A DNA stretch of 48,610 bases from Fulvivirga lutimaris (lineage in GTDB: Bacteria > Bacteroidota > Bacteroidia > Cytophagales > Cyclobacteriaceae). The stretch lies in contig NZ_SMLV01000424.1 in assembly GCF_009711525.1 (NCBI RefSeq), forward strand, positions 1 to 48,610, in the 5' to 3' direction. Positions 36,350-44,855 of the stretch are shown here, one piece after another; the first letter of the stretch is position 1; every line of letters begins with the position of its first letter. The position numbers and the translations under genes are program-made. The notes beneath the pieces were generated by a model. It did no database searches and was not told where the DNA came from. It worked only from the letters and a program-made list of their open reading frames with translations.

Positions 36350-36411
36350 TTTTATTTACTTAACAAACGTGAATATAATATATTAGTTTCATAATTGTTA
36401 AGTAAATAAAA
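36350..36411 (-). promoter_or_regulatory. Perfect 17-base inverted repeat in the padR-permease promoter
   Basis: TTTTATTTACTTAACAA (36350-36366) and TTGTTAAGTAAATAAAA (36395-36411) are exact reverse complements separated by 28 bases. The inner arm ends 27 bases upstream of the padR start and the spacer holds an AT-rich promoter-like stretch. The position suits an autoregulatory double operator. On RNA it would form a long AU-rich hairpin with no U-tract. Confidence 0.65.
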
Positions 36412-36416
36412 ATGTT

Positions 36417-36445
36417 AAAGCCCAATCAAATGATGATTGGGCTTT
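36417..36445 (-). terminator. Rho-independent terminator after the three-permease operon
   Basis: On the minus strand AAAGCCCAATCA pairs perfectly with TGATTGGGCTTT around a 5-base loop, followed by AACATTTTTATTT. It starts 7 bases after the stop of the last permease gene and separates the two padR units. Confidence 0.85.
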
Positions 36446-36451
36446 AAAGCT

Positions 36452-39064
36452 CTATTCTGACTTCAGCGAGTTGACTGGGTTTAGCAGTGCTGCTTTAAGC
36501 GCCTGATAACTCACTGTGATTATTGCTACCAATAATGCTACCCCTGAAGTGATGACAAAATACCACCAACTTATATGTATAGCATATTCAAACTTTGTCA
36601 ACCATATATCTAGCAGATAATAGGCAAATGGTATTGATAGAATGCTAGCGATAAGTACAGGTGAAACAAAATCTTTTGACAGAAGCCCCCAAAGGCTGGA
36701 GGTGCTGGCGCCCAGTGTTTTGCGTATACCTATCTCTTTGGTACGCTTTTCTGCAACAAAGCTTGCCAAGCCAAACAGACCAAGGCAACTAATAACAATC
36801 GCTAAAATAGAGAACATTGTGATTAGGCTTCCCACTCGCTCTTCACTGCGAAATTTTTGATCATACTCTTCATCTACAAAACTGTAATCAAATGGCGCGT
36901 TTGGAGCAACTTCTCTTATTACGTTTTCTACTCTAGTTATTGCTTCTGCTGTACTTAAATCAGAGTTCAGTCTTAGAAACATCCAGTAAAGTGGCCTTTC
37001 AGTCAAAAACATAATGGCCGGTTTTGCTTTTTCGAATGGGTTTCCCTTTACCATATCTTTCACTACTCCAACTATTGTGATTTCCGGATCACTGTAGAAG
37101 TCATTGTTAAATTTAAGCTGCTTGCCCACGGCTTCATCAAACCCCATTATTTCTTTGGCCGCCTCTGTAATAATTACTGACTTGCGGACATCGCCTCTGA
37201 TATCTCTGGAAAAATCTCGACCTTCTATTATTTCCCATTGCACAACTTTTCCGTAGTCATAATTGACCTTAACAGTATTAAAAGAGGGGTCAAATGAAGG
37301 GTCCTTACCCTCCCAGTCAAAGCCATCGTTATTGCCCAGTGTATTTGTCAAAGGATAACTTGCCTCTCCAATGCTTTCAACAGCCCCGGACTTTTCAAAC
37401 TCCGCCTGTAGCACATCATATTTACCATAAAGCTCACTGGTTCTCTTCTGTAGTGTTACCAAATTGGTTTTTCCGTACCCTACGGGCCTAGATTTTACAA
37501 ACTGGATTTGATTATAGATAACAAGGGTTCCACATATAAGTGTGATAGAAATGGTGAATTGAAAGATTACTAAAATTTTTCGCGGAAGTGATGCAGAGCG
37601 GCTGGTTTTATAGTCTCCTTTTAACGATTTAATTGGGCTAATGGAAGAAAGATAAAATGCAGGGTAGGCTCCGGCTATTATTCCTGTTAGCATTGTGGTG
37701 CCGAGACTTATTAGCCAAAAAAGTGGTTCATAAAATGGTAATTGGATATTCTTCCCTGCAAGACCATTAAATGCTGGCAAAAGCACTATGGAAAGAATAA
37801 TAGTTATACCGAAGGATATGAAAGCTATAATGAGTGATTCTATCAAGAACTGGTGAATTAACTGACCTTTTCTTGATCCCACACTTTTACGCACTCCTAT
37901 TTCAAGTGCCCTTTTCTCTGATCTTGCTGTACTAAGATTGATAAAGTTAATGCAGGCAAGTGCCAGTACAAAAACACCTACTAATCCTATAATCCAAACA
38001 AATTTTAGGCGCTGACTTAATACCTTCTCACCATTCTCATATTCAGAAAATAGATGCCAATTTTTCATTGGTTCTACAAATAATAATCGCTCCCCTGGCC
38101 CGCTTACATGAGGTTGTAATAAGTCCTTTATCAATTCATTTGTGTTTGCCAGATTAGCATTATCGGGTAATAGCACAAATATTTGAGTGAAATAATTGTC
38201 CCAAACAGTCACATCTGACCATCCATCAATATAGAGTTCAAATGGAGCTAAAAAGTCATAGCCTTTAAGTGCTGAATTGGTAGGGAAATCTTCATATACC
38301 CCATTGACAGCCAGCTCCTGGCTACCGTTATATTTTATTGTTTTGCCTACCGGATCTTCATCATCAAAAAGCTTTTGTGCCAACTTATGAGAAATTAAAA
38401 TTGAGTTAATGTCTGTTAGGCCAGCTCTTGATCCTGACAGCATATTGACACTAAATAGCTCGGGGCCATCCTTCTGCAGGAACAATCCCGTTTCAGTAAA
38501 ATTATCTCCTTCGTTGCTTAAGATAACTTCCTCTGGTCTTGATCGGGCAATTACAACATGCTCAAATTGACTTGAGAAATTTTCGCGTAGATGCGTGCCC
38601 AGTCCCGGAGGCATTACACTACCTACTTCAACTTCTTGTCCATCATTATGTTGCACTCTCATAACCTTGGCTATGTTTTCATAATTATTGAAAGACTTGT
38701 TAAAAGAGAGCTCATCATGAACCCATAGACCAATAAATAATGCTATGGTCATGCCCAGTGTTAGACCAAGTATATTGAGGAATGAGTAGCCCTTGTTTTT
38801 ATTTAAACTTCTAAATCCGATTTTGAAATGATGTAAATGCATGTTGTTGAAATTTGAGTTTGACCAATAATTTTTAATAGCAAATGGCCTTAGGTAATGG
38901 AGTACCTGATACCAATAATTAAGTTTTGCTCTTGTTGTTGATTTATTTTTAATGGAGCTGTAATACTTTTCATCCAGATCGCCCAATACTTCTTCAACCA
39001 GCTCATCTTTGATGAACCACTCGAGTAATTTTTGGGCAATTTTTGGAGGGTTTGAAGACAGCAT
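36452..39064 (-). CDS. FtsX/MacB-type ABC permease with prefix domain (third in operon)
   Basis: An 870-residue permease with the same layout as its neighbours: prefix domain (about 5-75, AQKLLEWFIKDELVEEVLGD), first helix (about 95-115), periplasmic MacB-like domain, FtsX block with EIGVRKSVGSRKGQLIHQFL, second periplasmic domain, and final FtsX block with TKEIGIRKTLGAS. It follows the preceding permease by 1 base and ends before a strong terminator, so it closes a four-gene operon (padR plus three permeases). Its first 200 bases are almost identical to those of the next two permeases, while the rest has diverged strongly. No ATPase accompanies it. Confidence 0.9.
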   Translation of the reverse strand: MLSSNPPKIAQKLLEWFIKDELVEEVLGDLDEKYYSSIKNKSTTRAKLNYWYQVLHYLRPFAIKNYWSNSNFNNMHLHHFKIGFRSLNKNKGYSFLNILGLTLGMTIALFIGLWVHDELSFNKSFNNYENIAKVMRVQHNDGQEVEVGSVMPPGLGTHLRENFSSQFEHVVIARSRPEEVILSNEGDNFTETGLFLQKDGPELFSVNMLSGSRAGLTDINSILISHKLAQKLFDDEDPVGKTIKYNGSQELAVNGVYEDFPTNSALKGYDFLAPFELYIDGWSDVTVWDNYFTQIFVLLPDNANLANTNELIKDLLQPHVSGPGERLLFVEPMKNWHLFSEYENGEKVLSQRLKFVWIIGLVGVFVLALACINFINLSTARSEKRALEIGVRKSVGSRKGQLIHQFLIESLIIAFISFGITIILSIVLLPAFNGLAGKNIQLPFYEPLFWLISLGTTMLTGIIAGAYPAFYLSSISPIKSLKGDYKTSRSASLPRKILVIFQFTISITLICGTLVIYNQIQFVKSRPVGYGKTNLVTLQKRTSELYGKYDVLQAEFEKSGAVESIGEASYPLTNTLGNNDGFDWEGKDPSFDPSFNTVKVNYDYGKVVQWEIIEGRDFSRDIRGDVRKSVIITEAAKEIMGFDEAVGKQLKFNNDFYSDPEITIVGVVKDMVKGNPFEKAKPAIMFLTERPLYWMFLRLNSDLSTAEAITRVENVIREVAPNAPFDYSFVDEEYDQKFRSEERVGSLITMFSILAIVISCLGLFGLASFVAEKRTKEIGIRKTLGASTSSLWGLLSKDFVSPVLIASILSIPFAYYLLDIWLTKFEYAIHISWWYFVITSGVALLVAIITVSYQALKAALLNPVNSLKSE
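38855..39050 (-). repeat. Conserved 5' block, copy 1
   Basis: The stretch encoding the prefix domain is strongly conserved at the DNA level with 41455-41640 and 44085-44275. For example, 38925-38953 and 41521-41549 are identical over 29 bases. Identity falls off sharply downstream. Confidence 0.7.
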
Positions 39065-39065
39065 A

Positions 39066-41669
39066 TTATTCTGATCTGATGGTATCTGCAGGGTTAATAA
39101 ATGATGCCCTAATGGCTTGAATACTTACTGTTGCTATAGCTATGACCAATGACGCAGCTCCTGAAATCGCAAAAAACCACCATTTAAGCTCTATGTGATA
39201 TTCAAAGCCCTGTAGCCAATTTTCAGATAGCAGATAAGCAATAGGGAATGAGATCAATATGGATAGGAATACCAGCTTTACAAAGTCTTTCGTAAGTAGT
39301 GTGGCTATTTGAGAAACTCTGGCTCCCAGCACTTTTCTGATGCCTACTTCCTTAGTGCGCTGCTCTATTGTGAACATGACCAGCCCCAATAGGCCCAGAC
39401 ATGAGATGAATATGGCAAGAAAGGCAAAATATCCTGCCAGCTTTTTTACAACTTCTTCACCACTATAAAGCAGTCCAATTTCATCCTCATAAAAATGATA
39501 GTTGAAAGTAAATTCAGGATTCATTTCCTTATAAACTTTTTCAAGATTATTGACAGCAGCAATGGTCTGATTAGGATCTACGCGCACGATGCCCCAGCCA
39601 CCTCTATTCCCTCTTTTGAATGATAAAATAATGGGTTCTATAGGCACGTGAAGCGAATTGTAATGGAAGTCTTTAACAACCCCGACAATTTGGCCTTCTC
39701 TTCCCCACATGTTGATTGATTTACCTATTGGGTCTTTGAAGCCAAAAACCTTAAGAGCAGATTCATTAATTATATAATTCGTTGAGTCATTAAAGTCTCT
39801 GGAAAAATCCCTTCCCATCACAATGTTGGTTCTTAAGGTCTCAGAAAATTCATAACCAATTGAGCTTACTACAAATACTGGCTTTGCATCTGGATCTTTG
39901 CCGGCCCATTTTACATTACTCGTGGTATTTTCTAAATGAATTAAGTGACTACTGGTTTGACTCATGCTTTCAACCCCTGGCAGCTCCATAGACTTGTTTT
40001 TAAAAGTCTCAAAGTTTTTGGCTACGGCTCCATTTAAAGGAATATAAAGGAGGTGGTCTTTTTGATAACCCAGGTCCTTACTTTGAACAAATTTCATCTG
40101 TTCAGATATCGTAAACATGCCAGCAATAAATACGGTAGACAGCCCAAACTGGAAGACTACAAGGCCTTTTCTAAGCACAACAGAATAGGTGCTGTTCTTT
40201 ACAGTCTGCCTTAAGATGCTGATGGGTTTGAAAGATGACAACAGAAATGCTGGATAACTACCAGCCAGCAATCCAACAATCAGGTTTGAGGCAATTATCA
40301 TCATCCAGAAACTCCATGAGTTTATAGGTAAATCAAGCTGTTTACCAGTTAATAGATTAAAATAAGGAAGGAGCAGCCCTATTAGTAATAAAGAGATTAT
40401 AGCTGCTATGCTGGAAATGATGCATGCCTCAAATAAAAACTGGTAGATGAGTGAAATCCTTTTGGCACCATTTACTTTTCTTACTCCAATTTCTTTAGCT
40501 CTGCGCATAGATCGGGCAGTGCTCAGGTTCATGAAATTTATACTTGCAATAACCAAAATGAATAAAGCCACTAGCCCAAAAAGAGAGACTAATTCTATTC
40601 TACCTCCCGCTACTTTACCATTCTCAAACTTTGAATAAAGGTACCTGTTGGCATAGGGTTGCAGATCGAGTTCCATGTGATTGGCCTCAGTATACTTAGC
40701 GTCATACTTGGCTATAAACTCCTTTATTTTTGGTCTGAGTTCTTCGGCAACGGTATTTTCGGCCAACATGATATAAGTGTTCGGGCCGCTGTTGTGCCAA
40801 TCTTCTATCCATTCATTGCGTTGGGTAAAAAACCTCCAATTGATGATATAGTCAAATTTTTCTGATACATCTGATTGATGATCTTCAAAAACACCAGTGA
40901 CTTTTAGCTCATCATAATTTTCAAGTTTAATTAGCTCACCAATGGCATGTTCGGGTCCTCCAAATAGAGCATCTGCCATTTTTCTGGAGATAACTATACT
41001 TTCAGGCTCATTTAGTATGTTTTCCCTGGAGCCTAGAATAAGAGGGTAGGAGAAAATTTTGAAGAAGTCTTCAGCAGCATAAAAGCCACCTACTATTATT
41101 TTTTCATTATTCCTAGCGGAGAAATTGTGCCATTCTTTCCAGCTAATGTTTGAAGCATGTTCTACTTCAGGAAATACTTTTTTCAGTTCTTCCCCTAATA
41201 GTCCCGGAGTGTCATATCCAGTATAGGTAAGTTCATGCCCAGTGTATTCGCGGCTTGTTATGCTATAAATGCGATCAAGGTTATTATGAAATTTATCCAT
41301 AGCTACCTCATCTTGAACCCACACAAAGATCAATAGGCTGCAGGTAAAACCTAGTGACAAACCAAGAATGTTAATAGCCGAAAAGCTGCGATATTTTAAC
41401 AGGTTCCGATAACTGATTTTAAAATAGTTGTTGAACATGCTGAGATTGTTTGAGTTTGACCTATAGTTTTTGAGCGCAAAGGGCCTCAGATAATTAAATA
41501 CCTGATACCAATAATTGAGCTTTGCTCTTGTTGTTGATTTATTTTTAATTGAGTAGAAATACTTTTCATCCAAGTCACCTAATACTTCCTCTGCCAGCTC
41601 ATCTTTAATGAACCACTCTAAAAGTCTTTGAGCTAGTCGTGGAGGTATGGATTTCTTATTATTATTCAT
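39066..41669 (-). CDS. FtsX/MacB-type ABC permease with prefix domain (second in operon)
   Basis: An 867-residue permease. The prefix domain (about 8-78) is nearly the same as in its two neighbours. A first membrane helix follows (about 98-118), then the periplasmic domain (about 120-330), a three-helix FtsX block containing AKEIGVRKVNGAKRISLIYQFL, the second periplasmic domain and the last FtsX block with TKEVGIRKVLGARVSQ. It overlaps the preceding permease by 8 bases and is followed after 1 base by the next, so the three should be made together and may form heteromeric or alternative transporters. No Walker motifs occur anywhere in it. Confidence 0.9.
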   Translation of the reverse strand: MNNNKKSIPPRLAQRLLEWFIKDELAEEVLGDLDEKYFYSIKNKSTTRAKLNYWYQVFNYLRPFALKNYRSNSNNLSMFNNYFKISYRNLLKYRSFSAINILGLSLGFTCSLLIFVWVQDEVAMDKFHNNLDRIYSITSREYTGHELTYTGYDTPGLLGEELKKVFPEVEHASNISWKEWHNFSARNNEKIIVGGFYAAEDFFKIFSYPLILGSRENILNEPESIVISRKMADALFGGPEHAIGELIKLENYDELKVTGVFEDHQSDVSEKFDYIINWRFFTQRNEWIEDWHNSGPNTYIMLAENTVAEELRPKIKEFIAKYDAKYTEANHMELDLQPYANRYLYSKFENGKVAGGRIELVSLFGLVALFILVIASINFMNLSTARSMRRAKEIGVRKVNGAKRISLIYQFLFEACIISSIAAIISLLLIGLLLPYFNLLTGKQLDLPINSWSFWMMIIASNLIVGLLAGSYPAFLLSSFKPISILRQTVKNSTYSVVLRKGLVVFQFGLSTVFIAGMFTISEQMKFVQSKDLGYQKDHLLYIPLNGAVAKNFETFKNKSMELPGVESMSQTSSHLIHLENTTSNVKWAGKDPDAKPVFVVSSIGYEFSETLRTNIVMGRDFSRDFNDSTNYIINESALKVFGFKDPIGKSINMWGREGQIVGVVKDFHYNSLHVPIEPIILSFKRGNRGGWGIVRVDPNQTIAAVNNLEKVYKEMNPEFTFNYHFYEDEIGLLYSGEEVVKKLAGYFAFLAIFISCLGLLGLVMFTIEQRTKEVGIRKVLGARVSQIATLLTKDFVKLVFLSILISFPIAYLLSENWLQGFEYHIELKWWFFAISGAASLVIAIATVSIQAIRASFINPADTIRSE
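41455..41640 (-). repeat. Conserved 5' block, copy 2
   Basis: The second copy of the prefix-domain-coding block shared by the three tandem permease genes. It is closest to copy 1 around the bases encoding NKSTTRAKLNYWYQV, and closest to copy 3 around the bases encoding FALKNYRSNS. Confidence 0.7.
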
Positions 41670-44289
41670 ACCTCAGGGCTTCTACAGGATTTCTGTAAGA
41701 AGCTTTAATGGTGTGATAGCCAATGGTGACCAATGCAATGGCCAGAGATATTAAGGCTCCTACTATAAATATTACAAAGTTGATATCAACATGAAAGGCA
41801 AAATTTTGAAGCCAATCATTTAGCAAATAATAGGTTATAGGGCTAGCAATGATGAAGGCCAAAACCACTAAAAGCAGGAAATTTCTTGAAAGCAGAAAGG
41901 TAATCTGAAAGGCATTGGCACCTAATACTTTTCTAATCCCTACTTCTTTAATTTTTTGCATCACCATGATAGACGATAAGCCAAATAATCCCATGCATGC
42001 AATAAGGATGGCCAAAACTGTCATAATGCTAACTACTGCACTCATCTGGTTATCAGATTGGTAGAGTGTAGCGAAATGCTCATCTAAAAACATATAATCA
42101 AAAGGCCAATCTTTAATATGTCTGTCCCAAACATTTTCTATTTGAGCAATGGCAGCTTGAGGGTCATCACCCTTAATTTTTACAGACATCTCATCAAAGC
42201 CCCAGTCAGAATGAACTACCATTGACAAGGTGTTCACTTTATGATGGAGTGAATTGAAGTTGAAATCTTCAGTAACACCTATAATAGATCCTAATGAGTC
42301 ATCAGGATACCATCCATGTCCGGCAGGAGTGCCGATAGGATCTTTAAGGCCAAGTTCCTTTACCAATTTTTCATTGATAATGTATGCCATTCCTTCATCA
42401 GTAGAATACTCCTTTGAAAAGGAACGACCCTCTTTTACTTTAATATTATAAACATCCAGGTAGTCATATTCTACAAAAACATTGGAAGGTGTCATTTGAA
42501 AAACCCCGGTATCGGTCTTTACCTTAAATCCCCACTGATGAAAATTATTACCCAATCGTTGGCCTGAAGCTGTTACCCCTGCTATTGAAGTCAGGTCAAG
42601 AAGCTCACTTTTTATCAGTTCAAATTTTTCATTGACTTCCCCATTCATACCTATGAGTACAATCTGATCCTTGTCGAAACCAACATCCTTATTTTTCATA
42701 TAATTTAGCTGATTGAGCACAATCAATGTACTCACTATCATGGCTAAGGCTAGACCAAATTGTAACACTACAAGGGCACTTCTAAAAACGGATTTGTTAC
42801 CGCTTTGCTTGTTTCCTTTCAAAATATTGATGGCTTTGAAGGCAGTTAAATACAATGAGGGGTAAAGTCCAGTTAATAAGCCAACACCAAGTGTAATGCT
42901 GAAGATAATAGCCAAATATTGAGGCTGATCTATGAAAAACCACATAGTCAGTTTTCTGTTGATGGCGTCATTTAGCCAAGGAATAGCCAGAATATTAATG
43001 GCAAAGGCTAATACTAAAGCTAGTAGTGCTAGCAAGATTGATTCTAAGATGAACTGATTGAACAATTGAATTTTTTGAGCACCCACAGCTTTTCTAACCC
43101 CGACTTCTTTCCATCTTTGGGAGGCCCGGGCAGTAGAAAGATTCATGAAATTGATACTCGCTATTATTAGAATAAATATTCCAACCATGGCAAAAGTATC
43201 TATATACTGGCCATTGAATTTTCTGTAGTTATTGTAATCATGCTCTATGTCTGATGAGTTGAGATGAACCTCTGCTAAGGGCTGTAGAAAAAGCTGATAA
43301 TAGTCTAGAACTTCACGGTCTTCACTATTCTCTCCCATATGGCGGACAAGAAAGTCGTCTAACTTTGCTTCTAATGCATCAGCATTCACATTATCTTCAA
43401 GAAGCAAATAGGTATTCAAGAAGTTACTACCCCATTGATCATTAAAATCAGGATTCTCACTGGTAACAGTTGTCATAGAAAAGAGTACATTAAACTGCAT
43501 GTGCGAAGTCTCTGGTACATCTTCAAGTATGCCGGTAATTTTTAAGAGGTTATCGCCCATCTTAATAGAGCTGCCCTGAGCTTCCTCGAGGTTATCAAAG
43601 AATTTTAAAGCAGTTTCTTCTGTAAGCAAAACTGTGTTTGGCTCGTTAAGTGCAGTTTCTCTGTCTCCTGAAACTAAAGGGAAGTCAAATATTTTGAGAA
43701 ATGTAGAATCCACATTGAAAGTTTTCTCAACTGTATGGCTGATTTCGTCATTAGATAATAGTCTCTTACCCCTTTGATGAAAGCGTGTATAATTGATTAC
43801 TTCAGGAAAATCTGAAAGCATATTTGGCCCCATGCCAGGCATTGACAGTGCTACCTTTTGCTCTTTTGTACCAGTGAAATTTTGTATTTCATCCAGTCGG
43901 TAAATGTGGTCTTTTTTAGAATGCATGCTATCGAAACTGGTTTCATCCATTATAAAAAGATAGATAGCCATGCATGCTGCTATGCCAACCGTGAGGCTGA
44001 AAATATTGATAAATGAGTAGCCTCTGTTTTTTAATAGATGGCGGTAGGCAATTTTGAGATTGTGCTTGTACATCGTTGTAGATTTTGAGTTTGACCTATA
44101 GTTTTTAAGAGCGAAAGGCCTTAGGTAGTTGAAGACCTGATGCCAATAATTGAGTTTCGCTCGCGTGGCTGATTTATTTTTTAATGAGTAGTAATACTTT
44201 TCATCCAGATCACCCAATACCTCTTCAGCTAGCTCATCTTTAATGAGCCACTCCAGTAGTTTTTGAGCGAATGATGGTGGTGAGTGCAT
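41662..44289 (-). CDS. FtsX/MacB-type ABC permease with prefix domain (first in operon)
   Basis: An 875-residue permease: prefix domain (about 5-75), first helix (about 90-112), periplasmic domain (about 115-345), FtsX block with WKEVGVRKAVGAQKIQLFNQFI, second periplasmic domain (about 495-690) and final FtsX block with IKEVGIRKVLGANAFQ. The ATG overlaps the padR stop as TAATG, so it is translated with the regulator. It is the first of three consecutive permeases. Half of each protein faces the periplasm, in keeping with MacB/LolC-like mechanotransmission rather than a pore; the substrate is unknown. Confidence 0.9.
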   Translation of the reverse strand: MHSPPSFAQKLLEWLIKDELAEEVLGDLDEKYYYSLKNKSATRAKLNYWHQVFNYLRPFALKNYRSNSKSTTMYKHNLKIAYRHLLKNRGYSFINIFSLTVGIAACMAIYLFIMDETSFDSMHSKKDHIYRLDEIQNFTGTKEQKVALSMPGMGPNMLSDFPEVINYTRFHQRGKRLLSNDEISHTVEKTFNVDSTFLKIFDFPLVSGDRETALNEPNTVLLTEETALKFFDNLEEAQGSSIKMGDNLLKITGILEDVPETSHMQFNVLFSMTTVTSENPDFNDQWGSNFLNTYLLLEDNVNADALEAKLDDFLVRHMGENSEDREVLDYYQLFLQPLAEVHLNSSDIEHDYNNYRKFNGQYIDTFAMVGIFILIIASINFMNLSTARASQRWKEVGVRKAVGAQKIQLFNQFILESILLALLALVLAFAINILAIPWLNDAINRKLTMWFFIDQPQYLAIIFSITLGVGLLTGLYPSLYLTAFKAINILKGNKQSGNKSVFRSALVVLQFGLALAMIVSTLIVLNQLNYMKNKDVGFDKDQIVLIGMNGEVNEKFELIKSELLDLTSIAGVTASGQRLGNNFHQWGFKVKTDTGVFQMTPSNVFVEYDYLDVYNIKVKEGRSFSKEYSTDEGMAYIINEKLVKELGLKDPIGTPAGHGWYPDDSLGSIIGVTEDFNFNSLHHKVNTLSMVVHSDWGFDEMSVKIKGDDPQAAIAQIENVWDRHIKDWPFDYMFLDEHFATLYQSDNQMSAVVSIMTVLAILIACMGLFGLSSIMVMQKIKEVGIRKVLGANAFQITFLLSRNFLLLVVLAFIIASPITYYLLNDWLQNFAFHVDINFVIFIVGALISLAIALVTIGYHTIKASYRNPVEALRYE
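44085..44275 (-). repeat. Conserved 5' block, copy 3
   Basis: The third copy of the prefix-domain-coding block. It matches copies 1 and 2 over most positions, with small differences such as ATRAKLNYWHQV for TTRAKLNYWYQV. Confidence 0.7.
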
Positions 44290-44630
44290 TAAATATTAAA
44301 GTTGAGTTTATTAGCAAAAGCTGGGAACTGGTTCCATAATGAAACCTTAAAATCACGGGAGTTTTCTAAGGCTCGTTTCCCTGAGGCCGTTATCTCATAG
44401 ATTCTTTTTCTGCGGCCACCACGCTCAGCACTGGCATCCCCCATTTTAGATTCCAAGAAGCCTTTGTCACCAAGCCTGGTAAGGGTGGAATGTACTGCGC
44501 CTATGGATACCGATCTTTCTGTTTGAGTTTCGAACTCTTCTGCTATTTTAAAGGCATAGGCTTCTGTGCCTAATATGCCTACCAATAGTAAAATAACTTC
44601 TTCGAAATCACCAAGTTTTGTCTCAATCAT
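44289..44630 (-). CDS. PadR-family transcriptional regulator
   Basis: A 113-residue paralogue of the regulator at 36013-36339. It has LGDFEEVILLLVGILGTEAYAFKIAEEF, the recognition helix IGAVHSTLTRLGDKGFL and the wing motif AERGGRRKRIYEIT. It heads the operon of three permeases, overlapping the first by 1 base. The two PadR proteins are alike in the wing but differ in the first and recognition helices, so they may read related but distinct operators. Repeats at 44634-44700 are candidates. Confidence 0.92.
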   Translation of the reverse strand: MIETKLGDFEEVILLLVGILGTEAYAFKIAEEFETQTERSVSIGAVHSTLTRLGDKGFLESKMGDASAERGGRRKRIYEITASGKRALENSRDFKVSLWNQFPAFANKLNFNI

Positions 44631-44633
44631 GAT

Positions 44634-44700
44634 ATTAGTTTCTAAATTGTATAACTAATGTACGGAACAAGTATTTATTTGTTCTACTTATTAGTAACAA
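44634..44700 (-). promoter_or_regulatory. Nested inverted repeats in the second padR promoter
   Basis: ATTAGTT (44634-44640) pairs with AACTAAT (44653-44659). GAACAA (44665-44670) pairs with TTGTTC (44679-44684). A further AACAA lies at 44696-44700. The AACAA/TTGTT half-sites also form the inner ends of the 17-base repeat at the other padR promoter, and ATATTAGTTTC occurs at both. Confidence 0.5.
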
Positions 44701-44855
44701 ATTAAAACGGTTGGGCCTTAAATAAATTGTAAGCCACTATTATTCAGAGGGTTTTGAAAAAATGTTTAAGAAAAAATATACCAATTGATTAGCTTTAGTC
44801 GTTCACTGGCAGTAGTTGGCGCTATTACATCTTAAAACTATATAACGTCAGGTCT

